A stretch of DNA of 9,105 nucleotides. Origin: Bacteroidales bacterium (GTDB lineage Bacteria > Bacteroidota > Bacteroidia > Bacteroidales > F082). Below, piece after piece: positions 1 through 6,433 of this stretch (positions within the stretch are counted from its first letter, which is position 1; each line of letters starts with the position of its first letter). The notes below the pieces were generated by a model, which was not told the origin of the DNA, searched no databases, and saw only the letters and a program-made list of their open reading frames with translations. The stretch spans positions 1-9,105 of the forward strand of contig JANTGU010000072.1 of assembly GCA_024762735.1 (NCBI GenBank). Reading direction: 5' to 3'. Position numbers and translations under genes: made by a program.

Positions 1-89
1 CCCTTTTTAATGGCCAGTGCGACCACAACTCCCACTATCACCGCCAGAACAATATAAAGCCAGACTTTTTTTCTTTTATTTTTACTCAT
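1..89 (-). CDS. Probable efflux periplasmic adaptor (membrane-fusion protein), N-terminal fragment
   Basis: Only the first 29 codons are inside the window; the gene continues past the left edge. The visible peptide begins MSKNKRKKVWLYIVLAVIVG and ends with a short basic stretch (IKKG). It is a positively charged N-terminus followed by one hydrophobic segment of about 19 residues (roughly residues 10-26), which fits a single inner-membrane anchor. In Bacteroidota, HlyD/MacA-type adaptor proteins commonly start this way and sit directly downstream of a TolC-family gene, which is the case here (48 bp gap, same strand). The adaptor would bridge an inner-membrane ABC or RND pump to the TolC channel. 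The family is inferred from context and the anchor shape; no adaptor domain is visible. A TACCTTTG box lies 4 bp upstream of the ATG, so it may also be transcribed separately from tolC. Confidence 0.6.
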   Translation of the reverse strand, partial: MSKNKRKKVWLYIVLAVIVGVVVALAIKK

Positions 90-93
90 AATT

Positions 94-125
94 CAAAGGT
101 ATTTTCAAAATTCAAAACGGGTAAA
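94..125 (-). promoter_or_regulatory. Candidate Bacteroidota-type promoter for the adaptor gene
   Basis: On the minus strand TACCTTTG (101 down to 94) matches the TAnnTTTG -7 consensus exactly. TTTA (125 down to 122) lies 20 bp upstream and differs by one base from the TTTG -33 element. The spacing is right for the family. The box ends only 4 bp before the ATG at 89, so a transcript from it would have almost no leader. It lies between tolC and the adaptor gene and would be an internal operon promoter. The match is read from sequence; activity is inferred. Confidence 0.4.
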
Positions 126-137
126 GGTACTATCATT

Positions 138-1526
138 TTATTTTCCACCGGCGGTCACGTTTTTCAAGGTGATGGGTCTTCCCAGATAGAAATTCAGAAT
201 CCTTGTTTTAAAAATATAGTCGTATTTGGCCGAGGATAAATCTGATTCGGCATTGGAAAGCTGAATTTTAGCCACGTTGTAATCGGTAGCATTAATCATG
301 CCCACATCAAATTTTTCCTGTGAATATTTAAACGATTCGCGTAAGGCGGCCAGTGATTTTTGTTTGGCAAGATAGGTTTGATAGGCGGCCAACGCATCGG
401 CATAAGCCTGCTCGATATTTTTACGAAGCCTGTTTTTCTCCAACTGTAAATTCAGATTGGCATTTTCGTAGTAAATTTTGGATTGTTTTATTTGAGTTGA
501 AACCTGATAACCATTGAAAACAGGGATGGCCAACCGGAAGCCCATAGTGATATTACGGTTATCGCGCAGCTGATCGGGAAAAGGTTTGATCTGGTTAAAG
601 TCGGGGTCTAACGGGTTGTTGCTTTTTCGTATCTGATCGGAATAGTTGGTCGCATAACCACCATTCATGGTCAACCGTGGATACCTCGCTCCTTTAGAAA
701 CAGAAAGACTCCTTTCGGCGCTTCCCAATTGCGATTCAGCCCCTTTAATCTCGGGCATAATATTAACTGCTTTACGATAAATCAAATCGGGGGAAACCAC
801 CTCCGAAGCATCCAGGTTAACTTCCAGCTCGGGCTTTTCAATATCGAATTCGTCGCTTGCGGTCAGATCCAGAAGCTGCTTTAAATCGAGGTAGGCAAGC
901 ATCAACCTGTTCTTGTAATTCACCAACGTGGCTTGCTCGGTAGCGCCTTGCGACTCGATATCCAACAGGTTTCCCCTGGCCACGGTTCCGGCCTCGACCT
1001 GTTTTTTGGTTCGCTCAATTTGCTGTTCGGTAATATCCACCTGGCGCTCGGCATTATTTACCAGCTCTATATTAAACAATATTTGAAGATACGCAGAAGC
1101 AATGTTCAATGACATATCATTCCGTATTTTCTCGTAGTTGTACTTTTGTGCCAAATAATCAAACTCTTTTTGACGGATGGTGTTCAGTTGTTGCAAACCG
1201 TTGAACAAAGTAACATCAGAATTGACACTAAAATAACTCTGCTGCGTGTTGTTATCGGTGTATTGATAGGTTGCCATATCAATGGAACGACCCCATCCAA
1301 AATTATAGGAGGTGCTGGCATTTAGCGAAGGGATAAGATTTAGTTTGCGCTGCAGATAGTCATTGTTGGCCGTTTCAACACTCAATTCGCTCTGCTTGAT
1401 TTGTAAATTGTTATCAAATGCATAGGTAATACAGTCTTCGAGCGACCATAACTTTTGTGCCGAAACCGTTGTAGAAAGGAAAACGGTTGCCATTACAACA
1501 AGGGCTAAGAATGCGTTTTTTCTCAT
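138..1526 (-). CDS. TolC family outer membrane efflux protein
   Basis: A 462-residue outer membrane channel subunit of a tripartite efflux or type I export system. Residues 1-23 are a signal peptide ending VSA before Q24. The mature protein shows the two-fold internal repeat of the outer membrane efflux protein family. Each half has a beta-strand segment ending in FNG (LFNG at 107-110, VFNG at 336-339) and then long amphipathic helices. The helical ends also correspond: the stretch at 177-219 (VEAGTVARGNLLDIES...) parallels 406-449 (FDVGMINATDYNVAKI...). Total length is normal for the family. The downstream gene on the same strand starts 48 bp later and looks like the adaptor partner, so the pair probably forms one pump operon. 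The substrate cannot be inferred. No strong promoter is visible in the 175 bp it shares with the divergent M1 peptidase gene. Confidence 0.93.
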   Translation of the reverse strand: MRKNAFLALVVMATVFLSTTVSAQKLWSLEDCITYAFDNNLQIKQSELSVETANNDYLQRKLNLIPSLNASTSYNFGWGRSIDMATYQYTDNNTQQSYFSVNSDVTLFNGLQQLNTIRQKEFDYLAQKYNYEKIRNDMSLNIASAYLQILFNIELVNNAERQVDITEQQIERTKKQVEAGTVARGNLLDIESQGATEQATLVNYKNRLMLAYLDLKQLLDLTASDEFDIEKPELEVNLDASEVVSPDLIYRKAVNIMPEIKGAESQLGSAERSLSVSKGARYPRLTMNGGYATNYSDQIRKSNNPLDPDFNQIKPFPDQLRDNRNITMGFRLAIPVFNGYQVSTQIKQSKIYYENANLNLQLEKNRLRKNIEQAYADALAAYQTYLAKQKSLAALRESFKYSQEKFDVGMINATDYNVAKIQLSNAESDLSSAKYDYIFKTRILNFYLGRPITLKNVTAGGK

Positions 1527-1656
1527 GTTTACAGTCTTTTATCTTTTTTTAAAGAGTTTATAAAACTAAATAATTTATGAATGATAATAAAAATCTTTTA
1601 CTAATTATTGTTAAAAGGATAACGATACACTTCTAACATAGTAGGAAATGATTTTA

Positions 1657-1664
1657 TACCTTTA
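1657..1664 (+). promoter_or_regulatory. Weak -7 box candidate for the M1 peptidase gene
   Basis: TACCTTTA differs from the Bacteroidota -7 consensus TAnnTTTG only at the last base and lies 37 bp before the ATG at 1702. No TTTG or TTG element is visible 17-23 bp upstream, so this is a weak call made mainly from position in the divergent tolC/peptidase spacer. Confidence 0.25.
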
Positions 1665-1701
1665 CCTCCCATTTAAATTTTAAATTCAAACCAAGGGAAA
1701 A

Positions 1702-4002
1702 ATGAAAAACCTTACCTCATTACTGATGCTTTTGTTGATCTTGTTAACGAAAGCAACCTACGCCGAAGTCGGCGACACCATCCACGTGGCACACTATGCC
1801 ATTCATCTTTCCCAAATCAACACCGAACAACAGACCATCGCCGGATGGGTTGAAAACTCGGTGGTTTCAAAGCATGACAACCTCACTGCTTTTTCCCTCG
1901 AACTAAAAGCCCTGACAGTGGATTCGGTTCAGGTAAACAATGAGGCAACCGCGTTTACCCAATCAGACGAGTTGGTACGAATAATGTTACAGCAACCCGT
2001 TAACGCAGGAGATATGTTCAGCGTAAAAATTTGGTATCACGGTAAACCGTTTCACGAATCGTGGGGAGGTTTTCATTGGAATGGCGAGTATGCTTTTAAC
2101 CTGGGTGTTGGGTTTGAATCTATTCCTCACAACCTTGGCAAAACATGGTTTCCCTGCGTGGATGATTTTACCGACCGGGCAACCTACGATTTTTACATTA
2201 CCGTTAATAACCATAAAAAAGCTGTTTGCGGGGGCGTTTTGCAGGAGGTGACCGCCGTAACCGACACCACTTCCGAATGGCATTGGAAACTGAACCATAA
2301 CATTCCCACTTATTTGGCCTCCGTAACCGTGGGCGATTATGTGCTTGTTCAGGATCAATACATCGGCATGGCCGACACCATTCCCATCACCATTTATGTG
2401 CACCCTGCCGACTCTTCCAAAGTAGCAGGCTCGTTTGTACATCTGAAAAATACCCTGCATTTTTTTGAAACGCATTTTGGCCCTTATCCTTTTGGAAGAG
2501 TGGGGTACACGGGTACGGCCATTGGCGCCATGGAACATGCCGGCAACATTGCCTATCCAAGTTTTGCCATCAACGGCAACACCAGCCAGGAGTCGTTGTA
2601 CAGCCACGAGCTTTCGCACATGTGGTTTGGCGATAAAGTTACCTGCGCCAAGGCCGAAGAGATGTGGCTTAACGAAGGGTGGGCATCCTTTTGTGAAATG
2701 TACTACCTGGAAGGGCTAGGCAATCATGATCAGTTTGTTTCGGAGATGCACGACCGCTATTATAAGGTACTTCAGCAAACCCCTTTTGTCGATCATGGTG
2801 ACTACGCTTTAGCCAATGTGCCACAGCAGTACACTTACGGAAGTACTTCTTACGATAAAGGAGCCGTGGTGGTTAACACCTTGCGGAATTACCTGGGCGA
2901 TTCGCTCTTTTCGGCTTCCATGACAGCTTACCTAAACCACTTTGCCTATCAGTCCGCCTCATCACAAGACATGGAATCGTTTTTAACCAACTATACCGGC
3001 ATAAACATGAAACCCTTTTTTGATGCATGGGTATTTACTCCCGGCACCCCTCACTTTTCCATTGACTCGGTGACCACCCAACAAAAAGAAAACGGCTTTA
3101 ACGTTGACATCTACATACGGCAGCGCTACAAGGGAGCTGACTTTTTAGCCGATAACAATATATTGGAAATTGGCTACCTGAATGATGACTTTACACTGGT
3201 TACAGATACGGTTCATTTTTCTGGAAAATATGGCCATTCACAAAAAACGCTCTCTTTCCTTCCCAGGGCAGTGCTGATGGATCCCAATGAAAAAACTGCC
3301 GATGCCACCACCGACAATATTAAAATTTTTAACCATCCCGAAGAGTACTATTTTAAAGATACCTTTTTTAATCTTGATGTAACCGGATTAACCGATTCAG
3401 CTTTCGTAAGGGTAACGCACAACTGGGTTAAGCCCGACACCTTAAAGCACCCTGTCGGCGGGTTAAGAATATCGCCCAACAGATATTGGAAAGTAGAGGG
3501 TGTTATACCTGCTAACATGGAATCGACAGGCCGTTTTTATTATAGCAACAGCAATTACCTGGATGGTGATTTAAATCTCTCCTCCAACGATTCGGTGATG
3601 ATTTTGTATCGTGCTACTACCTTTGATGACTGGCAATATGTACCTCAAACCATGCTGGGAGTAGCCACCATCGGCTACCTTTATGTTGATAACATTAAAC
3701 CCGGGGAGTATGTGCTGGCTGCCTTAAACCGTGACTATATTGGCATCCACAAACAACTTGATAGCGGAAACTTCAAACTCTACCCTAATCCCACTTCAGG
3801 AAAGCTGTCGGTAGCGTTTCAGGAAAGAGCTCAATACCACCTCAGCATCAGCGATACCAGTGGCAGACTTCTGAAAGAGGTATCCTTCTCGGGCAAGCGC
3901 AAGACCATTCGTTTAAACGCTCTTGCTGTGGGCACTTTGATGGTAACAGCATCAAAAAACGGACAGTTTTTGGGTACACAAAAAGTTGTTTTGGTTAGAT
4001 AA
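1702..4002 (+). CDS. Secreted M1 family zinc metallopeptidase with type IX secretion sorting domain
   Basis: A 766-residue predicted aminopeptidase exported to the cell surface or medium. Residues 1-21 are a Sec signal peptide (cleavage after TYA, before E22). An M1 N-terminal beta domain occupies roughly 22-210. The catalytic domain (about 210-450) carries the exopeptidase motif as GAMEH (275-279) and the zinc site HELSH (302-306) with the third ligand E325, the exact HExxH-18X-E spacing. Y384 in SYDKG fits the catalytic tyrosine. A beta-rich region follows (about 446-680). The last ~76 residues (691-766, starting FKLYPNPTSG and ending KKVVLVR) are a typical type A C-terminal sorting domain for the type IX system. 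The usual GAMEN reads GAMEH here; a histidine at this place is familiar in some bacterial M1 proteins, so activity is expected. It stands alone, diverging from tolC. The peptide substrate is unknown. Confidence 0.94.
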   Translation: MKNLTSLLMLLLILLTKATYAEVGDTIHVAHYAIHLSQINTEQQTIAGWVENSVVSKHDNLTAFSLELKALTVDSVQVNNEATAFTQSDELVRIMLQQPVNAGDMFSVKIWYHGKPFHESWGGFHWNGEYAFNLGVGFESIPHNLGKTWFPCVDDFTDRATYDFYITVNNHKKAVCGGVLQEVTAVTDTTSEWHWKLNHNIPTYLASVTVGDYVLVQDQYIGMADTIPITIYVHPADSSKVAGSFVHLKNTLHFFETHFGPYPFGRVGYTGTAIGAMEHAGNIAYPSFAINGNTSQESLYSHELSHMWFGDKVTCAKAEEMWLNEGWASFCEMYYLEGLGNHDQFVSEMHDRYYKVLQQTPFVDHGDYALANVPQQYTYGSTSYDKGAVVVNTLRNYLGDSLFSASMTAYLNHFAYQSASSQDMESFLTNYTGINMKPFFDAWVFTPGTPHFSIDSVTTQQKENGFNVDIYIRQRYKGADFLADNNILEIGYLNDDFTLVTDTVHFSGKYGHSQKTLSFLPRAVLMDPNEKTADATTDNIKIFNHPEEYYFKDTFFNLDVTGLTDSAFVRVTHNWVKPDTLKHPVGGLRISPNRYWKVEGVIPANMESTGRFYYSNSNYLDGDLNLSSNDSVMILYRATTFDDWQYVPQTMLGVATIGYLYVDNIKPGEYVLAALNRDYIGIHKQLDSGNFKLYPNPTSGKLSVAFQERAQYHLSISDTSGRLLKEVSFSGKRKTIRLNALAVGTLMVTASKNGQFLGTQKVVLVR

Positions 4003-4067
4003 GTTATTTACCCTTCTACCATTACCCTATTTATTGAACTCTTTACAAAACCATGTTTATGATGGTT

Positions 4068-4121
4068 AATGGCTAAAGCCATTGGACTTTACTCTTCTTA
4101 TCCCCGGAATAAATCCCGGGG
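4068..4121. repeat. Two-hairpin palindromic intergenic unit
   Basis: Two stems lie side by side 66 bp after the peptidase stop. The first is AATGGCT (4068-4074) with AGCCATT (4077-4083), a 7-bp stem with a 2-base turn. The second is CCCCGG (4102-4107) with CCGGGG (4116-4121), a 6-bp GC stem around an AT-rich 8-base loop. Neither is followed by a T-run on the plus strand, so a simple intrinsic terminator is not obvious. The pairing resembles short palindromic units scattered between genes in related genomes, but copy number cannot be judged from this window. Confidence 0.5.
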
Positions 4122-4394
4122 CAAATATAATGGTCAAGACCTCTTAATCTAGATGGTTACTAATATGAGCGCCTTCAATAATTTATAAACCTTAAATTGA
4201 AGTATTGAAATGGAGAGATTTCCAATGCCGCCTGTTTTCCGCACTTATTTCAAAGACCTTTTATAATGTAGTATTATTCAGATGTGTATTTCATTCCAGG
4301 GTATCCCGATAAAAGCATCTGGATTTCAACTGACGTTTCCGGTTCAAACTTCAGTTTCTTTTTCCGCTGTCACTTTTTTACTCAAAAAAGCCAT
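4122..4394. other. AT-rich intergenic stretch with no recognised content
   Basis: No open reading frame, RNA fold or gene remnant could be recognised in either strand. It links the two-hairpin unit to the large palindrome. A short motif TCCCGAT at about 4304 recalls the first half of the 4784-4801 palindrome but has no partner nearby. Confidence 0.4.
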
Positions 4395-4695
4395 GCCCGA
4401 CTAGAGTCATTCAGGCGGGTTACCAAAAAAATGTCCGCTGCGCCCAGATTCCTAAAAACATAAACCCTACGCCTAAAACTTATGAACTCCTCCTTTTAAT
4501 TGCCGAAGTAGCTCTTGTTTTATTTTTTTCTACTATTGGTTAATCAAAGTAAATAGAATTCAAATAGAATTTAGAAGGTTCTTCTACTTCGGCACTTAAC
4601 GTCGTCGAACAGCATAAGTTTTTTAACGGCTTCGGGCTTATGTTTTCTTAACGGAATCTGGCCAAGGCGGAGTTCAACCCTCCTCATAGTCGGCC
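4395..4695. repeat. Long imperfect palindrome (MITE-like element), about 300 bp
   Basis: Read inward from both ends, the two halves align as an imperfect inverted repeat. The core arms are 4434-4511 and 4584-4671. Paired blocks include CCAGATTCC (4444-4452) with GGAATCTGG (4653-4661), CTTATG (4479-4484) with CATAAG (4613-4618), and the perfect 11-bp innermost pair TGCCGAAGTAG (4501-4511) with CTACTTCGGCA (4584-4594). Weaker similarity continues outward: GCCCGACTA (4395-4403) against TAGTCGGCC (4687-4695). The central loop (4512-4583) is AT-rich and holds a tandem pair AAATAGAATTC / AAATAGAATTT (4551-4572). There is no transposase. It could be a non-autonomous mobile element, or specify a long RNA hairpin. 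The symmetry is read directly; the identity is inferred. Confidence 0.6.
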
Positions 4696-4750
4696 TGATT
4701 TGGGTGGTTTAGCCGTCCCAACAAATCAAATTATAAATTTCATAAATCGC

Positions 4751-4812
4751 TGACCCTGGAAGGGTCATATATTAATAGCCCCGTCCCGATAGCTATCGGG
4801 ATCAACCCGGGG
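4751..4812. repeat. Nested GC-rich palindromes
   Basis: The stem TGACCCT (4751-4757) / AGGGTCA (4761-4767) has a 3-base loop GGA. It is followed by the perfect 18-bp palindrome TCCCGATAGCTATCGGGA (4784-4801), itself enclosed by CCCCG (4779-4783) and CGGGG (4808-4812). Such units resemble intergenic repeats of related Bacteroidota. Here they form the left part of a longer repeat cluster running to about 4957. Confidence 0.6.
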
Positions 4813-4825
4813 TAATGAAGAAAAC

Positions 4826-4957
4826 ACATAGGTTTTGGCGCCTGCCCGACTGACCGTCGTTCGGGCGGGGATTTTTGCTCCTTTCCCTGAGCCTCGGTTG
4901 CTGAGCCTGTCGAAGCAGTTGAAGGGTAGGGAGCAAAAATCGTGACAAAACATAAGC
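4826..4957. repeat. Large inverted repeat with an inserted hairpin
   Basis: The main arms are GATTTTTGCTCC (4870-4881) and GGAGCAAAAATC (4930-4941), a perfect 12-bp match. They extend inward through CCCT (4885-4888) and AGGG (4923-4926) to about 19 bp with one mismatch and one G-T pair. A second hairpin sits just outside the left arm: CCTGCCCGA (4841-4849) with TCGGGCGGG (4861-4869), with one G-T pair. If that hairpin is skipped, similarity resumes further out, CATAGGTTTTGG (about 4828-4839) against the complement of CAAAACATAAG (4946-4956). This suggests the hairpin was inserted into an older palindrome. The loop carries TGAGCCT twice (4888-4894, 4902-4908). Confidence 0.6.
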
Positions 4958-5058
4958 TGTAGTTAATATTAAAGATATGTACAAAAGCCCTCTCTGGAAA
5001 AAATTTATTTTGTTAAGTAGGTAGGTTATACTTAGGAGATTTCTGGTACCGAATGGCC

Positions 5059-5090
5059 TTTGCACCGTGTTTTATTTTCATGTACATTTG
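5059..5090 (+). promoter_or_regulatory. Strong Bacteroidota promoter for the serine hydrolase gene
   Basis: TTTG (5059-5062), a 20-bp spacer, then TACATTTG (5083-5090): both elements match the published TTTG / TAnnTTTG consensus with ideal spacing. The box ends 6 bp before the ATG at 5097, which places the expected transcription start at about 5094-5098, on or next to the start codon. This also argues against the upstream in-frame GTG at 5067, which would lie inside the promoter. Confidence 0.7.
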
Positions 5091-5096
5091 CGCCCG

Positions 5097-6314
5097 ATGA
5101 AAAAAATGATGAGCAAGTTAGGATGGATGCTGGTGCTGGCAGGAGTGATGATGTTTATGTTTACCGCATGTGGTGATGACCCGACACCCAAAAAGAGGAT
5201 TATTACCAATATTCCCGAAATAAATTTCCCCCTTTATTCAAGTCTGGATAGTGTTGTTATTGCTCAAAAAGCCATGGAGCTTGATAAAAAGTTTAAACGA
5301 CTTCAGCGCTTAACCGGATTTAATGGTGCAGTCCTTTATACGGAAAAAGGGCACCTGATTTTTAAAAAAGCTTATGGTTTTGCCAACGTGCGACGCCATC
5401 GCGATTCGCTCACCACCCATAGCGCCTTTCAGTTGGCATCTGTTTCAAAAATGTTTACGGCCATGACCGTGATGATACTGAAAACCGAAGGAAAAATCGG
5501 TTATGATGAAGATATACGCACGTACATTCCACAGTTTCCATACGAGGGGGTTACCTGCCGCTTGCTGATGACTCACCGTTCGGGATTACCCCGCTACATG
5601 AGCCTGGCTCTGGATAAATGGAAAAACAAAAGGATTCCCATGAACAACGATGATGTGATGAATCTTTTTGTAAAATACAAACCCGATGTTTATTTTAAAC
5701 CCGATCACGGGTTTCATTACTGTAACACCAACTACGCATTGTTAGCCAATGTAGTGGAAGCTGTTACAGGAAAACATTTTGATGAAGTGGTGGAGGAAAA
5801 AATTTTTAAACCTCTCCACATGGATGATTCATTTGTTTACAACATGCGCAACGACTCTTCCGTTCCCCTGTATGTTGAAAAGGGCGTACCGGGTTATTAT
5901 CATCGCGGCTGGCGATGGCGACGCATGGAAAACGATTACCTGAATGGGGTTTTGGGCGATAAAAACGTTTACACTTCGGTAGAAGATTTGTTTAAATACG
6001 ACCGGGCACTCGACAATTTTAAACTGGTTCCCGATACTGTGTTGCGCGAAGCTTTTGAGAAGGGAAGCCCCAAATACTGGCGCCGAAAAGACAATTACGG
6101 TTTTGGGTGGCGCATCAAAACCTCCATGGACAGCACCGTTTATCATTTTGGATGGTGGAAAGGATTTCGAACTTTTTACATGCGTGATATGCGCCATCAA
6201 AAAGCATTGGTCGTACTCACCAACAAAGACAAAGGGCCCGGCTCCGCCAACTTTTGGAATATCATAAAAGCCGACACCCTTCCGCTGGGCAGTTGCTGTG
6301 CGGTAAAGGAATAG
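5097..6314 (+). CDS. Serine hydrolase lipoprotein, class C beta-lactamase fold (PF00144 type)
   Basis: A 405-residue predicted envelope lipoprotein. The start is set at the ATG of MKKMMSKLG because it gives a clean lipoprotein signal peptide with the lipidated cysteine at C25 (FTAC, then GDD). The open frame extends to a GTG at 5067, but that adds residues unlike a signal peptide and overlaps the promoter. The acidic residues just after the cysteine are compatible with surface export in Bacteroidota (inference). The serine beta-lactamase/penicillin-binding fold is shown by SVSK (115-118, nucleophile S115 and K118), YCN (208-210) and HFG (350-352) in place of KTG. HxG is common in esterase- and peptidase-like members, so a D-Ala-D-Ala carboxypeptidase, peptidase or esterase role is as likely as beta-lactamase; resistance should not be assumed. 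It is a single gene ending at a bidirectional terminator. Confidence 0.9.
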   Translation: MKKMMSKLGWMLVLAGVMMFMFTACGDDPTPKKRIITNIPEINFPLYSSLDSVVIAQKAMELDKKFKRLQRLTGFNGAVLYTEKGHLIFKKAYGFANVRRHRDSLTTHSAFQLASVSKMFTAMTVMILKTEGKIGYDEDIRTYIPQFPYEGVTCRLLMTHRSGLPRYMSLALDKWKNKRIPMNNDDVMNLFVKYKPDVYFKPDHGFHYCNTNYALLANVVEAVTGKHFDEVVEEKIFKPLHMDDSFVYNMRNDSSVPLYVEKGVPGYYHRGWRWRRMENDYLNGVLGDKNVYTSVEDLFKYDRALDNFKLVPDTVLREAFEKGSPKYWRRKDNYGFGWRIKTSMDSTVYHFGWWKGFRTFYMRDMRHQKALVVLTNKDKGPGSANFWNIIKADTLPLGSCCAVKE

Positions 6315-6379
6315 TCTTTAGGAAACACTCGGGCAGGACTTCCAAAACGGCAGCCCTGTGATGGGGTGAATAACAAAAT

Positions 6380-6414
6380 AAAAAAGAGGATTGAAAATTT
6401 CAATCCTCTTTTTT
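6380..6414. terminator. Bidirectional intrinsic terminator
   Basis: A perfect 16-bp stem (6380-6395 with 6399-6414) and a 3-base loop AAT. The core is GAGGATTG / CAATCCTC, flanked by an A-run on the left and a T-run on the right, so each strand reads as stem plus U-tract. It sits between the convergent ends of the serine hydrolase (6314) and LruC (6434) genes and can serve both. Confidence 0.9.
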
Positions 6415-6433
6415 AATTAGCTCATTAAATCAA

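Noticed and set aside
1987..2619. A 210-codon minus-strand open frame inside the M1 peptidase gene
   Set aside because: It lies opposite the conserved peptidase domain and looks like a shadow of its codon bias.
4102..4121. Intrinsic terminator for the M1 peptidase gene
   Set aside because: The GC stem is short and not followed by a T-run on the plus strand, so it is recorded as a repeat rather than a terminator.
4594..4655. Possible integron attC site (ACTTAAC and two TTTTnTTAACGG-like repeats inside a palindrome)
   Set aside because: No matching GTTRRRY partner with proper attC spacing, no cassette gene beside it and no integrase; the repeats are better explained as parts of the larger palindrome.
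4765..5065. Two short overlapping minus-strand open frames of 62 and 87 codons
   Set aside because: They run through the hairpin cluster, their peptides are translated palindromes without any recognisable domain, and neither has a convincing promoter.
5067..5096. In-frame GTG start for the serine hydrolase, adding ten residues
   Set aside because: The extension overlaps the -7 box at 5083-5090 and precedes a complete lipoprotein signal peptide that starts at the ATG at 5097.
4003..5096. CRISPR array, tRNA or other RNA gene in the gene-free kilobase
   Set aside because: No regularly spaced direct repeats and no cloverleaf or known RNA consensus were found; the only clear structures are inverted repeats.
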